Positions 16,167 to 26,120 of a stretch of DNA of 64,000 bases are shown in pieces; position 1 is the stretch's first letter; every line of letters begins with the position of its first letter. The stretch covers positions 1-64,000 of the forward strand of contig JAUHYI010000004.1 in NCBI GenBank assembly GCA_030426385.1, given 5' to 3'. This DNA is from Phycisphaerae bacterium. GTDB lineage: Bacteria > Planctomycetota > Phycisphaerae > Phycisphaerales > Phycisphaeraceae. The notes below the pieces were generated by a model. That model ran no database searches, had not been told where the DNA came from, and saw nothing but the letters and a program-made list of their open reading frames with translations. Both the position numbers and the translations under genes were made by a program.

Positions 16167-18779
16167 TCACTGTTGATACTCATTGCCATATTCTTCGGGC
16201 ACCGAATCATCTGACTCCTCTTCGTCAGCCTCTTCAAATCCAACCATTCCATTCGCCGCATCAGCTTCGGCCTGGGCCACGATCGCTTCATATTCTTCAA
16301 GCGTCATGTTCACCTCACGGGCTTTGGCACCCTTGTGGGCACCGAGAATACCCGCCGCCGCCATCGCTTCGATCAGTCGCGACGATCGTGAATAGCCAAT
16401 CGTCAATCGTCGTTGCAACAGCGACACACTACCACGCTTCGATTGCAATACCACACGCACCGCCTGATCAAACAACGGATCCTTCGCCGCTTCATCATCC
16501 ACATCGACATCACCCGCCGAACGAATCTGCACCAATTGCGGTTCAAAACTCGGACCGGCCACGTCTTTCAAAAACTTCGTCGTTCGACGAATTTCCTGAT
16601 CATCCACCAGCGTGCCTTGCGCTCGCGTCAACTTGCTTGTGCCCGGAGACAGATACAACATGTCACCCTGACCCAACAGCAACTCGCCACCCTTTTGATC
16701 CAACACGATACGACTGTCCATACCCGACGCCACCTTAAACGCCACACGGCACGGCATGTTCGACTTGATCAAACCCGTCACCACATTCGCCTGCGGTCGT
16801 TGCGTAGCCAGAATCAAGTGCATGCCCACCGCACGCGCTTTCTGGGCGATACGAACAATATGCGCTTCAACCTCTTTGTTCGTCATCATCAGGTCAGCCA
16901 ATTCGTCAATCACAAAAACCATGTATGGCAACTTCTTGGGAATTCGCGCTTCTTCCATTTCACCCGCGGGTTCCATGCGCTCTTTCAATTCTTCCCATTC
17001 CAGATTGTTGTAGCCCGCAATATCACGCACGCCTGCCTCGGCCAGCAATTCGTAACGTTCATCCATCTTCGTCACTGCCCACTCCAGAATGCTCGCGGCC
17101 TTGCCCATTTCCGTCACCACCGGGCACATCAGATGCGGAATGTTTTTGAACATGCTCATCTCGACCATCTTCGGATCGACCAGCACCAGTTTCAATTCGT
17201 CAGGCCGTTTCGTAAACAGGAACGACATAATGATTGAATTCATACACACGCTTTTACCCGAGCCCGTCGTGCCGGCGATCAACATATGTGGCATCGCATT
17301 CAGATCACCAATCAGCGCTTCGCCCGATGCGTCTTTACCCAACCACATCGGCAACTTCATCTTGTTCCACGCATCGCGATTGGCCATCATCAATTCTTTG
17401 AGCCGTACCTTTTCCTTATTCAGGTTCGGCACCTCAACGCCAACCGTATCCCGGCCAGCCGTGTTCGGCACCACGCGAATATTCTGCGCTTTCATCGCAC
17501 GCGCCAGGTCCGACTCAATCGCATTGATGCGACTCACCTTCGTACCCGGTGCCAACCGCACTTCAAACAATGTAATCACAGGACCCGAATCAATACCCAC
17601 CACTTCGCCATCGATTTTGTATTCCTGCAGCGCTGATTCCAGGTTCACCCCTTGCTCTTGCACCAACGCGCGCTGCGCTTCGGTGAAATCGCCTTCGGGC
17701 TCTTCCAACAAATCTGCCGTCGGGAATTTATAACCCGACAAATCAACTTCCGGCGCGGGGATCGCAGTCCCCTTTGAACGCGAGGCAAAATTAATCGGCA
17801 ACTGCTTGATCTTATCTCTCAACTCCGACTCGCTGAAACCCTTCTTCTCCGCGATGTAGGCCCCGGGCGCATCCAGCGCTTCTTCATCCTCCTCGTCTTC
17901 GTATTCTTCCTCATCCTCATATTCCTCGCCGTCTTCATACTCATCAACTTCTTCGCCAGCCTCTTCCTCGTCTTCGTACTCTTCTTCGTCCACCAGCTCT
18001 TCATCCGGATCAAACGCTTCGGTCGCACCCAAGCCACCCGCGTCTTCATCGATCAACGGACCATCATGCTTGCGCTTGGCCCGCGACTTTTTATTGTTTT
18101 TCTTCTTGGCGGTTTTGCTCGAACTGCCACGCTCACCCCAGATCGAGGCAATCCCACCGCCCGCCATCGCCAAACTCGGCCCGGCCACTCGCGTCAACGA
18201 CAACAACCATTGCCCCACCATTTTCGGCAGCACAATCACCCATTGATCCGCGGACAGAATCGCACCCACCCAGAACGCCACCAACAGAATCAACCCGCAC
18301 CCCATCAGGTTGAACCGGATCAGCAATTCATGATTAATAAAAATCGCCAACAACCCACCCGCACCTTCAGGCCGTTGCCCCAACGTCGGCATCCACAACG
18401 CCAACATCCCGCTCGTCGCAATCATCATCATCACCACGCCCACCACGCGCAGCACCGGCTGCGTCACCGTACGACGACACGCCGTCACGATCAACGCCGC
18501 TAAACCGGCGGCCATCCCAACCCACACGCCCGGCCCCAACATCAGATACACATGATGCGACACGATCGCTCCGAACAGTCCAATCCAATTGTGAATCGCC
18601 TCATGCTGTGGCACCACCGCATGTCCCGGCGCATCCGCAGGGTGATAGCTCACCAGCGCCGCGGTCATCAGTGCCCACACCCCCGCGCCCAGCCCCCATG
18701 CCAGGTATCGATAGATCGTCGCGCGATCCCAAATTTCTGCATCTGACTTCTTCGTTTTACGTTTCGTATTGCGTGCCAT
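16167..18779 (-). CDS. ftsK: FtsK/SpoIIIE DNA translocase
   Basis: Septal DNA pump of 870 aa; start set at MARNTKRK rather than nine codons upstream. Residues 15-190 hold about four membrane helices. A linker follows with a very acidic Glu/Asp/Tyr repeat region (about 240-300). The motor has Walker A GTTGSGKS (near residue 505), Walker B LVLVDPK and IDELADLM. A C-terminal gamma winged helix (RRLTIGYSRSSRLIEAM) would read KOPS-type DNA signals. Length and order are those of bacterial FtsK. The Glu-rich extension after gamma (to the C-terminus) is less usual. Confidence 0.96.
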   Translation of the reverse strand: MARNTKRKTKKSDAEIWDRATIYRYLAWGLGAGVWALMTAALVSYHPADAPGHAVVPQHEAIHNWIGLFGAIVSHHVYLMLGPGVWVGMAAGLAALIVTACRRTVTQPVLRVVGVVMMMIATSGMLALWMPTLGQRPEGAGGLLAIFINHELLIRFNLMGCGLILLVAFWVGAILSADQWVIVLPKMVGQWLLSLTRVAGPSLAMAGGGIASIWGERGSSSKTAKKKNNKKSRAKRKHDGPLIDEDAGGLGATEAFDPDEELVDEEEYEDEEEAGEEVDEYEDGEEYEDEEEYEDEEDEEALDAPGAYIAEKKGFSESELRDKIKQLPINFASRSKGTAIPAPEVDLSGYKFPTADLLEEPEGDFTEAQRALVQEQGVNLESALQEYKIDGEVVGIDSGPVITLFEVRLAPGTKVSRINAIESDLARAMKAQNIRVVPNTAGRDTVGVEVPNLNKEKVRLKELMMANRDAWNKMKLPMWLGKDASGEALIGDLNAMPHMLIAGTTGSGKSVCMNSIIMSFLFTKRPDELKLVLVDPKMVEMSMFKNIPHLMCPVVTEMGKAASILEWAVTKMDERYELLAEAGVRDIAGYNNLEWEELKERMEPAGEMEEARIPKKLPYMVFVIDELADLMMTNKEVEAHIVRIAQKARAVGMHLILATQRPQANVVTGLIKSNMPCRVAFKVASGMDSRIVLDQKGGELLLGQGDMLYLSPGTSKLTRAQGTLVDDQEIRRTTKFLKDVAGPSFEPQLVQIRSAGDVDVDDEAAKDPLFDQAVRVVLQSKRGSVSLLQRRLTIGYSRSSRLIEAMAAAGILGAHKGAKAREVNMTLEEYEAIVAQAEADAANGMVGFEEADEEESDDSVPEEYGNEYQQ

Positions 18780-19094
18780 GCATCGTCCTATAAAAACAAC
18801 ATTCACAAACCAGATACAGGCACAATCACCGCGCCTGCCATATCCTTAAATATCGGTCAATACCACACACACACGGCAAAATTATCCCCCCCACCCCGCA
18901 CACTTGCCCCTGCACTCCCAACCCCATTCGTCTCCCACATTTTTCACGCGCGTCTGGATCGATACGCATTCACTCCCGCATGCACACATTTCCCGCCGCT
19001 CGCGGTTTAGTGCCTGACGCCAACTCTAGTCACCACCAGCCACCATTTAGCTATCAACTAGTCATCACCTGATTATCACTGGCGTATCACCCAA
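18780..19094. other. Upstream region of ftsK; C-rich, no gene
   Basis: Contains a C-rich stretch (18886-18950) with the recurring CCCACATTTT motif, GATACGCATTC near 18961 resembling family B ends, family H copy 2 (18992-19014), and loosely repeated CTAGTCAYCACC units near 19027-19070. The ftsK promoter must lie here but is not clear. Confidence 0.5.
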
Positions 19095-19922
19095 CTAGCG
19101 AGCATGAATTTCAATCTGTCCGGCCTCGCGAATTTGAATCTGCGGCGTTCCCCGGTGCAACACCACCTTACCCGTCGCTCGTACCGTCTTGTTGAGAAAA
19201 TACGACTCGGCTCGCTCGGGAAACGATGAAAACACATCACGAAAAATCACCAGATAAAACTTGCCCTGAAAATTGTGATCGAAATTTAAAAAGCACAGAT
19301 CGCCAATATCGTTCGTCAGAACAATTTTCCCCTCAACCGTGATCGTCTGACCCACATACAGATGGGCCCGCGTCCATGGCACAATTTCGCCAGGCTTAAC
19401 CGTTTGTGTCGGTGCTAATCGTTCCGGCTGTCCCAGCAATCCCGCGGGAATCAATTCATCCAATTGCTCGCCCGGCTGCAACATCGGACTACGACCTGCG
19501 GGCACACGGTACGGCGACCTAACAAAAACCGAGGCCGTCACACCATGTTCAACCGTCACCTTGTGCTCGTCGCCTCGATCCTGATCCAACGCAACAGCAC
19601 GATTAATATCAAAAGGCTCAGTATCTTTCGTTTCGGTAGCTGGCCAATCATCCGGCCCTTCGGTTGGTGACTCAAGCGATGGCGCATCCATCACGGTTTC
19701 ATCGGCTGACGTGCCAACCTCGTCATCACGTGTCTCCGTCACATCTTCCGCAGCAACAACCACCTCTCCCGTGGTCGGCTCAGATCGATTGGCCATCTGC
19801 AACACCAACGAAACCACACCCACGATCAATAGCACCAACACCACCAGCATCACAAGCAAGGCTGAATCCAAGCGTCCCGGGCGAACCCCTCGACTATTTT
19901 CAACACGACTGGGTAGTTTCAT
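19095..19922 (-). CDS. Membrane-anchored OB-fold protein
   Basis: A 275-aa protein with a basic N-terminus, one transmembrane helix (about 20-43), a long acidic linker rich in Glu, Asp and Thr, and a C-terminal OB-fold-like domain (about 175-275) with HLYVGQTITVEGKIV, CFLNF and TVRATGKVVLH. Similar domains occur in planctomycete and other bacterial envelope proteins and in thermonuclease-associated proteins; binding of DNA or another ligand outside the cytoplasm is conceivable. It lies divergent from the delta' gene with a 58-bp gap. The function is unknown. Confidence 0.65.
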   Translation of the reverse strand: MKLPSRVENSRGVRPGRLDSALLVMLVVLVLLIVGVVSLVLQMANRSEPTTGEVVVAAEDVTETRDDEVGTSADETVMDAPSLESPTEGPDDWPATETKDTEPFDINRAVALDQDRGDEHKVTVEHGVTASVFVRSPYRVPAGRSPMLQPGEQLDELIPAGLLGQPERLAPTQTVKPGEIVPWTRAHLYVGQTITVEGKIVLTNDIGDLCFLNFDHNFQGKFYLVIFRDVFSSFPERAESYFLNKTVRATGKVVLHRGTPQIQIREAGQIEIHAR

Positions 19923-19980
19923 AATGGTCTCGGTGATTTATAAACACAATCCCTGTTCCCAAGTCTAACACCGTGCTACC

Positions 19981-21249
19981 ATGACTACCATCATGGATAC
20001 CGGCGATATGTTGATATTGGATGAATCCGGGCACACCGGCCAAGGCCCGACCCAACCCGGAAAACGCGGCACCACACCCGCGCCAAGACGTTTAGCGCAG
20101 ATTGTCGGCCAATCGCACGCCACCGACACATTGCTGGCAGGCATGCAATCTGATCGCCTACACCACGCGTATATTTTTCACGGGCCATCCGGCGTGGGCA
20201 AATTCACCACCGCCCGCCTGTTCGGCAAATTACTGTTATGCCCCCAACCCGAAATCGATCTGGCGGGTCGGGCTGAACCCTGCAACCAATGCGAATCCTG
20301 CCTCCTGATCGATACGAACGACCACAACGCTGACGCCCATGGTGATAACGACAAAGATTCCAACAGCGATAATGAAAACAACAACGCCCTGACTTCCGCG
20401 CATCCAGATTTTCATGTCATCGTCAAAGAGTTGGCCCAATTCAGTGACGACCGCAGCACCCGCGAACGCAAATTGTTATCGATTCCCGTCGATGTTTTGC
20501 GCGACGCGTTGTTAGAGCCGGTCTACCGCGCCGCTCGCATGGGACCGCGAAAAGTTTTTATTGTCGATGAAGCCGAACTCTTAAATCCCACCGGCCAAAA
20601 CCTGTTACTCAAAACATTAGAAGAACCACCGCCCGGCACCTTCCTGGTCCTCGTCACTTCGCATGAAGATCGCCTGTTGCCCACCATTCGCAGCCGATGC
20701 CAACGCGTAGGCTTTGCCCCATTGCCCGACGATGCGGTGCGTATGCACATTGAAAAAATCGCGCCCGACACCAGCCCCGCCCAGCGCGATTGGTTATCAC
20801 GTTTCGCCGACGGCAGTATGGGCCGAGCATCGCTAGCGGTCCAACATGATTTATACAAATGGGCCCAATCGATTGAACCGATGTTGGCTGACATCGAGCG
20901 CGGCCGACTGCCCTATGAGATGGGCAGTACGATGGCCCAACACATTGATGAGTTCGCCAAGTCATGGGTCGATGCCCACAAAGGCGCTTCCAAAGAAGCC
21001 GCCAACAAACAGGCTGCCGCACTGATGTTTCATATGCTGGCACTGCATGCTCGACAAAAACTAGCCGCCATCGCGGCGCAATGCGATCCCAACGATCCCG
21101 TCACAGCCGACGCTCGTGTCGCCCGTTGGCTTGGCATGATTGATGCCATCTCTCAAACCGAACACATGCTGATGACCAACGTCAATCTGTCGCTGGCATG
21201 CGATTTTCTCGCTGCCAAAATCCATGCCTCGACCACCGCTGTCCATTAA
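19981..21249 (+). CDS. holB: DNA polymerase III subunit delta'
   Basis: Clamp-loader AAA+ subunit of 422 aa. It has IVGQSHATDTL, GPSGVGKFT in the Walker A place (Phe where Ser/Thr is usual after the Lys), the zinc-type CNQCESC, VFIVDEAELL as Walker B, NLLLKTLEEPPPGT (the SRC-partner region) and IRSRCQRV. Non-canonical ATP sites are usual for delta'. An Asp/Asn-rich insert (about 104-132) sits after the zinc region. DnaX proteins would be longer and keep a normal P-loop, so delta' is preferred. Confidence 0.88.
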   Translation: MTTIMDTGDMLILDESGHTGQGPTQPGKRGTTPAPRRLAQIVGQSHATDTLLAGMQSDRLHHAYIFHGPSGVGKFTTARLFGKLLLCPQPEIDLAGRAEPCNQCESCLLIDTNDHNADAHGDNDKDSNSDNENNNALTSAHPDFHVIVKELAQFSDDRSTRERKLLSIPVDVLRDALLEPVYRAARMGPRKVFIVDEAELLNPTGQNLLLKTLEEPPPGTFLVLVTSHEDRLLPTIRSRCQRVGFAPLPDDAVRMHIEKIAPDTSPAQRDWLSRFADGSMGRASLAVQHDLYKWAQSIEPMLADIERGRLPYEMGSTMAQHIDEFAKSWVDAHKGASKEAANKQAAALMFHMLALHARQKLAAIAAQCDPNDPVTADARVARWLGMIDAISQTEHMLMTNVNLSLACDFLAAKIHASTTAVH

Positions 21250-21287
21250 CATTTAGTCGTTCGCTAGCGTCGCAACCACGACCATCA

Positions 21288-21332
21288 TCACCCCCACCGT
21301 CACCCCAATCGTCACCCCCACCGTCACTCATA
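21288..21332. repeat. Imperfect tandem repeat upstream of cls
   Basis: CACCCCCACCGTCACCCC occurs twice, about 24 bp apart, in the 98-base gap before the cardiolipin synthase start. It could equally be part of the leader. Confidence 0.5.
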
Positions 21333-21347
21333 GCATCGTCACCCATC

Positions 21348-22781
21348 ATGTCCTGGCTATTGCTATACAACCTGTTGGCCTGGACCCTGCGCATTGTGAT
21401 GCTCTTGATCATTTTGCGCCGTCGTCTACCGCACCCCACCAAACTCGCATGGCTGGTGGTGGTGTTTCTATTACCGGAGCTGGGATTATTTCTCTACGTC
21501 ATGTTTGGCCATTCGCAATTGGTACGTCGTCGTGTCGAGCGTCACCGCAACACGATTGCAGCAGTGCGATCCGACCAGCGCATGCAACTCCACGCGTCAC
21601 AGATGATTCGTCCCGAACTCGACCCCAGTCAAACGCCGATGATTCTTCAGGCAGAACACGTCGGCGGCATGCCCATCGTGGCGGGCAATGACGTGACGTT
21701 AATTTCGCGCAGCGATGGCTTGATTGACCACATCGTCGACGACATCGATCACGCCAAACATCACGTGCATCTGTTGTTTTACATCGTGGCCACCGACCAC
21801 ACTGCCGAGCGCATCATCGAAGCATTGATCCGTGCCAGGCAACGTGGCATTGCCGTGCGCTTTCTCGCTGACGCGGCCGGCTCACGGAAATTTTTGAAAC
21901 ACAAGCAATTCGCTGGCAAATTGCGCGATGCTGATATTGATGTCATCCCCATGCTGCCGGTCAATATCTTTCGGCGTCCTCTGACGCGCGTGGATCTGCG
22001 TAATCATCGCAAGCTGGTCGTCATCGATGGTCGAATCGGATACGCCGGCAGCCAGAACATTGTCGATCCAGATTACGGGCACAAACGCGCGGGGCAATGG
22101 ATCGATCTGTCAGGTCGTTTTGTCGGGCCGATGGTCAATCAATTGCAACAGGTTTTTTTAGAAGACTGGGCTTTCGATACCGGCGAAGAACTCGCTGGCG
22201 ATGAACTGTTACCAATCACCGAATCGCAGGGGAACATCCCCGCCCAGGTGGTGCCCACCGGCCCCAGCCATGAATCCGAAACATTTCGCACCGTACTATT
22301 GGCCGCGATCAATGTGGCCCGCGAGCGCGTCATTCTGACCAGTCCATATCTGGTTCTCGATGAACCAACCCAGTTAAGCCTGACCATGGCTGCCGACCGC
22401 GGCGTCAGTGTGAATATCGTGCTGCCTGGCAAAAGCGACCATCCCCTGGTGACCAGTGCCGGGCGGGCGTGTTACGAACGATTGCTCGAATCCGGCGTGC
22501 GCATTTATCGTTATCAAAAAGGCATGCTCCACGCTAAAACGATTACTGTCGACAACAGTTTTGCTTTATTGGGTTCGTCGAATATTGATTTGCGCAGTTT
22601 CGATTTGAATTTTGAAATCAGCGTGTTGTTGTATGGCGACCAAATCACTGAAAAATTGCGCAATGTGCAAATGCAATACATTCAGGATTCATCGCCCATC
22701 GATTTGCAACAATGGCAAAACCGTCCGGTCATGCAGCGCTATCTGGAAGAAACCGCAGCGCTACTGAGTCCGCTTTTATAA
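21348..22781 (+). CDS. cls: Cardiolipin synthase
   Basis: Inner-membrane phospholipase D-family enzyme that makes cardiolipin from phosphatidylglycerol. The start MSWLLLYN gives 477 aa with two N-terminal membrane helices (about 3-22 and 33-52). Two HKD motifs are intact: HRKLVVIDGRIGYAGSQN and HAKTITVDNSFALLGSSN. The length matches ClsA. An upstream in-frame extension is Pro/Ser-rich translation of a tandem repeat and was discarded. Confidence 0.95.
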   Translation: MSWLLLYNLLAWTLRIVMLLIILRRRLPHPTKLAWLVVVFLLPELGLFLYVMFGHSQLVRRRVERHRNTIAAVRSDQRMQLHASQMIRPELDPSQTPMILQAEHVGGMPIVAGNDVTLISRSDGLIDHIVDDIDHAKHHVHLLFYIVATDHTAERIIEALIRARQRGIAVRFLADAAGSRKFLKHKQFAGKLRDADIDVIPMLPVNIFRRPLTRVDLRNHRKLVVIDGRIGYAGSQNIVDPDYGHKRAGQWIDLSGRFVGPMVNQLQQVFLEDWAFDTGEELAGDELLPITESQGNIPAQVVPTGPSHESETFRTVLLAAINVARERVILTSPYLVLDEPTQLSLTMAADRGVSVNIVLPGKSDHPLVTSAGRACYERLLESGVRIYRYQKGMLHAKTITVDNSFALLGSSNIDLRSFDLNFEISVLLYGDQITEKLRNVQMQYIQDSSPIDLQQWQNRPVMQRYLEETAALLSPLL

Positions 22782-22960
22782 ATCGCGACAAAACGCTGTA
22801 AAACCGCCGGCAAACGTTGGCCCTGGGTTTGTCATGTCCGTGAAAGATCGCCGTGGCGCTTAACACGTATCGCGTCAACATAAATCACACAATCAGATTC
22901 GATACAATAGGCGAGCCCTTATTCGCACGAATGTTTCCTGTTAAAAATTGTTGAACGCTT

Positions 22961-23839
22961 ATGATTCGCATGATCGCCCTGGACCTGGATGGCACGTTAC
23001 TGACCGATGACAATCGTGTCAGCGAGGCCAATCGTGACGCGATCGCGCGAGCAGAGAGTAGGGGAGTTTTAATCTCGCCGTGTACCGGCCGATCGTGGCC
23101 CGAGTCGCGCATGATAATCGGGAATTTACCGGGTCATACGATCGGCGTGTTCGTGAACGGTTCGATCGTGGTGGACATGCCACAGGATCGCCGTTTACAT
23201 GCGGCGTGTTTGCCGCCGGCGTTGGCGCATGAACTGGTGGAAACGTTGGCAGATGAGCCCGAATCCGTGCTGGTTTTTCGTGATGCCGAGGGCGCGGGCC
23301 ATGACTATCTGGTAACCGGGCGTGGTCAACTCACCGCCAACACGCAGTGGTGGTTTGATCTGAATAAACTGCGAGTGCATCATCAACCGATCATGCGCGT
23401 CCATGAAATGGAACATGTGTTACGCGTGGGCATGGTCGCCGCGTGTTCGCGCATGCCAAGCTTGATGGCCAAGCTCTCGTCGCGCTTCAACGATCGCGTC
23501 ACGATGCATAGTTTTGGCGCGGTTGAAATGCCCAACGATGAATCGATGCATATCCTCGAAGCCTTCGCGATCAACGTGAACAAATGGACCGGCCTGCAAT
23601 GGATCGCTCAATCGCATGGCATCGCTGAGCATGAAATTGCAGTCGTTGGCGATCAGGTTAATGACATGGCCATGTTTGAGTCGGGGGCTTGTAAAATTGC
23701 CATGGGCAATGCGGTCGATGCCATTCGTTCGCGTGCCGATTACATCACGCGTTCCAACAACGACGACGGCGTGGCTCACGCCATCAACCAGATTCTGGAT
23801 GAACAATGGCACGCCAGCGGTAACGCAGCGGCTCACTAA
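22961..23839 (+). CDS. Cof-type HAD-IIB phosphatase
   Basis: Cytosolic sugar-phosphate or nucleotide phosphatase of 292 aa. Motif I DLDGT (Asp8 and Asp10), motif II ISPCTGRS, a Lys in motif III (about residue 170) and motif IV GDQVNDMAMF are present, with a C2B-type cap between motifs II and III. Families of this type hydrolyse a broad set of phosphosugars. It is followed by dut on the same strand, 77 bases on. Specific substrate unknown. Confidence 0.9.
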   Translation: MIRMIALDLDGTLLTDDNRVSEANRDAIARAESRGVLISPCTGRSWPESRMIIGNLPGHTIGVFVNGSIVVDMPQDRRLHAACLPPALAHELVETLADEPESVLVFRDAEGAGHDYLVTGRGQLTANTQWWFDLNKLRVHHQPIMRVHEMEHVLRVGMVAACSRMPSLMAKLSSRFNDRVTMHSFGAVEMPNDESMHILEAFAINVNKWTGLQWIAQSHGIAEHEIAVVGDQVNDMAMFESGACKIAMGNAVDAIRSRADYITRSNNDDGVAHAINQILDEQWHASGNAAAH

Positions 23840-23916
23840 ACTCATCCCCACTAAACGGGTCGCCACGAAATTCATCACAACACAATGCCCTCGCGGCAAA
23901 ACAAACCGACCGACCT

Positions 23917-24378
23917 ATGCAAGACACCATTCACGTACAAATCAAACGACTCGACCACGCAGGCGACCTGGCCTTGCCTTCGTATGAATCCGAACACGCC
24001 GCGGGCATGGATGTGCGGGCAGCACTTCACATTGATAATCCCATCGCGATCGAACCGCGCGGCGGGGTGGCCTTGGTGCCGACGGGTTTTGCGATCGCAG
24101 TGCCGGTGGGTTACGAAGCGCAAGTTCGCCCGCGCAGTGGTTTGGCTTTCAAACATGCGGTGGGTTTGCCCAATTCACCGGGTACGATCGATGCTGACTA
24201 TCGTGGCGAATTGAAAATCATCATGATTAACCACGGCCACGAACCATTCATCATCACGCGTGGCATGCGCATCGCGCAATTGATTATCAAGCCGGTGCCG
24301 CGCACCGTGTGGGAAACGGTGGACGAATTGTCCGACACGTCACGCGGCGAGGGTGGGTTCGGACACACCGGCGTGTAG
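23917..24378 (+). CDS. dut: dUTP diphosphatase
   Basis: Trimeric dUTPase, 153 aa, which hydrolyses dUTP to dUMP. All five motifs are seen: AGMDVRA, RPRSGLAFKH, NSPGTIDADYRGE (catalytic Asp in TIDADY), RGMRIAQLI and the C-terminal arm RGEGGFGHTG. Convergent with tmk across 15 bases, so the two thymidylate-path genes adjoin but do not share a transcript. Confidence 0.97.
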   Translation: MQDTIHVQIKRLDHAGDLALPSYESEHAAGMDVRAALHIDNPIAIEPRGGVALVPTGFAIAVPVGYEAQVRPRSGLAFKHAVGLPNSPGTIDADYRGELKIIMINHGHEPFIITRGMRIAQLIIKPVPRTVWETVDELSDTSRGEGGFGHTGV

Positions 24379-24393
24379 CGTGCCGATTAATTT

Positions 24394-25041
24394 TTATTTC
24401 GGTGACCATTGCGTGAGCGTTTGGATCACCGCCTGATACACCGTGTCGGGATCGTGGGTGGCATCGATCATGCGATAGCGATTGGGATCCTGCTGCGCCT
24501 GATCGTGATACCCCTGGCGCACCAGCCGATGATAGGCTGCGCCACGTGCTTCCATGCGATCCAACAGGGGCGACAAGCGCGATGCGGCCGTCTGCTCATC
24601 GACATCAAACACGACCACCAGATCGGGCCAGGTTTTACCCAACGCGACTTGCCCGACGCGTAAAATATCCGCCACGGGCAATCCGCCTGCGGTGCCTTGA
24701 TAGGCGAGCGTTGAACTGATGAACCGATCTGCGAGGACAAGTTGTCCGGCATCGAGCGCGGGTTGAATGCGTTGGGAAATCAACTGAGCCCGGCTGGCCA
24801 TGAACAACAACATTTCGCAGCGTTTATCCATTTCGCCGTCGATGTTGTCCTTGTAATGCAAGACGAGATCGCGAATTTGTTCGCCGATGTGCGTGCCGCC
24901 CGGTTCGCGAACTTCGCATACGGTGATGCCTTGAGCTTCGACAGCCTCAACCAGTCGCCTGAACTGGGTTGATTTGCCGGAGCCGTCTGGGCCGTCAAAA
25001 ACGAGAAATCTGCCACGTAGATGGTCGAGTGATGCGGTCAT
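24394..25041 (-). CDS. tmk: Thymidylate kinase
   Basis: Phosphorylates dTMP to dTDP. The 215-aa protein has the P-loop FDGPDGSGKST (about 14-24), the DR motif ADRFISSTLAYQG and a lid region RLSPLLDRMEARG. Arg positions in the lid rather than the P-loop suggest the type II (E. coli-like) enzyme. It works in the same pathway as the neighbouring dut. Confidence 0.95.
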   Translation of the reverse strand: MTASLDHLRGRFLVFDGPDGSGKSTQFRRLVEAVEAQGITVCEVREPGGTHIGEQIRDLVLHYKDNIDGEMDKRCEMLLFMASRAQLISQRIQPALDAGQLVLADRFISSTLAYQGTAGGLPVADILRVGQVALGKTWPDLVVVFDVDEQTAASRLSPLLDRMEARGAAYHRLVRQGYHDQAQQDPNRYRMIDATHDPDTVYQAVIQTLTQWSPK

Positions 25042-25147
25042 ACGGGATGCAGGATAGCTTTTTTAGCACGAGGCGGGGTGCGTGAATCGCGCGTCGGGGC
25101 GGAAAAATTTCGAACGCCCGCATTAGACATGACGACGCCTGGCTGTA

Positions 25148-25789
25148 ATGGCTACACTGAATACCATCATGGCCAACGACGACCGCTATCTTGACCCGTA
25201 TCGCGAATCGATCGGCCGACACGGCGCGGAATTTGAAGCCACGCTATGGGCCAGTCCGAAATCGCAAGTCAAACGTTTTGAAGTGTTCGCGCAAATGGCG
25301 TTCATGACCGGCAAGCGCGTGCTGGATGTGGGATGCAGTCGCGGCGACCTGGCGGCCTATCTGTCGGACCGAGGCATTCGCGTCAAAGAATACATCGGCA
25401 TCGATGCGCTCGAAGAGGTCATCACGTTTGCCCAACAACGTGATTTGCCGCGCAGTCGATTTGTGGTTGGGGATTGTGTGCAAAACCCAGCGATGCTCGC
25501 GGAATTTCGGCCCGACATTGTATGCATCTCAGGCACGCTCAACACGATGGATGATGCGCAGGTGATGCGTGTTTTGGATGGCTCATGGGCCGCGGCCAAA
25601 CAGGCGTTGCTGTTTAATTTTCTGTCGGATACCTGTCATGAAAATGCGCCGTTGCAGGATCAATTCGCGCGTCGGCTCGACACGATGGGTTTGCTGGCGT
25701 GGGCGATGGGGCACACGTGGTCGGTAAAATTTCGCCAAGATTATTTCAACTGGGGACACGACGCGACGATAGGAATGCGCCGGGTGTAG
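25148..25789 (+). CDS. SAM-dependent class I methyltransferase
   Basis: A 213-aa protein with the SAM-binding motif VLDVGCSRGDLAAYL (about 57-71), acidic motif II IGIDALEE and motif III DIVCISGTLN. The C-terminal WSVKFRQDYFNWGHD segment is not one I can place. ATG at 25148 or the internal MANDDRY at 25169 are both possible starts. The substrate is unknown. A repeat-filled gap follows. Confidence 0.8.
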   Translation: MATLNTIMANDDRYLDPYRESIGRHGAEFEATLWASPKSQVKRFEVFAQMAFMTGKRVLDVGCSRGDLAAYLSDRGIRVKEYIGIDALEEVITFAQQRDLPRSRFVVGDCVQNPAMLAEFRPDIVCISGTLNTMDDAQVMRVLDGSWAAAKQALLFNFLSDTCHENAPLQDQFARRLDTMGLLAWAMGHTWSVKFRQDYFNWGHDATIGMRRV

Positions 25790-25806
25790 GGCTGGGGGGG
25801 CTATCG

Positions 25807-25937
25807 CCAATCCCACAAAACCACGCGCGTGGTTTATAGTTAGCCGCCGCCCTTGGGCGGCGCGATGGCGTGTGTTTTCATCAACGTTCGCGCCGCCCAA
25901 GGGCGGCGGCTAACGCACGAGTCCTAAACCGGATTGG
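25807..25937. mobile_element. Palindromic element, family B copy 2
   Basis: A perfect 26-bp inverted repeat: GTTAGCCGCCGCCCTTGGGC and following bases (25839-25864) against 25889-25914, with a 24-base centre. Short outer ends CCAATCC (25807-25813) and GGATTGG (25931-25937). A CCACGCGCGTGG palindrome lies at 25821-25832. No coding capacity. Related copies at 2.6, 40.3 and 56.5 kb. Confidence 0.85.
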
Positions 25938-25947
25938 TATTATTGAT

Positions 25948-26013
25948 AGCCCGCCGACGGCATCGGCGCGGATACATGCGGTTAACTTGCCGCGCCGACG
26001 CCGCCGACGGGCT
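25948..26013. repeat. Large GC hairpin (family E)
   Basis: Arms of 24 bases at 25948-25971 (AGCCCGCCGACGGCATCGGC...) and 25990-26013, with three mismatches and an 18-base loop. Only one copy in the window, but the style matches the other elements. Confidence 0.65.
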
Positions 26014-26120
26014 GTGATATTGAAATTGACTTTGACCTTTATTGACGCAATCGGGGCTATAGCATTCCCATTTCAATTGTAGCGCTTGCGTCTACGAAAC
26101 AAGGACGTTTTCCGCATACG

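Noticed and set aside
16413-17237. 274-codon plus-strand ORF within ftsK
   Set aside because: Antisense shadow with His/Arg-rich composition over the conserved motor domain.
25839-25914. CRISPR or integron attC site
   Set aside because: There are only single palindromes with differing spacers, no repeated spacer array, and no integrase next to them.
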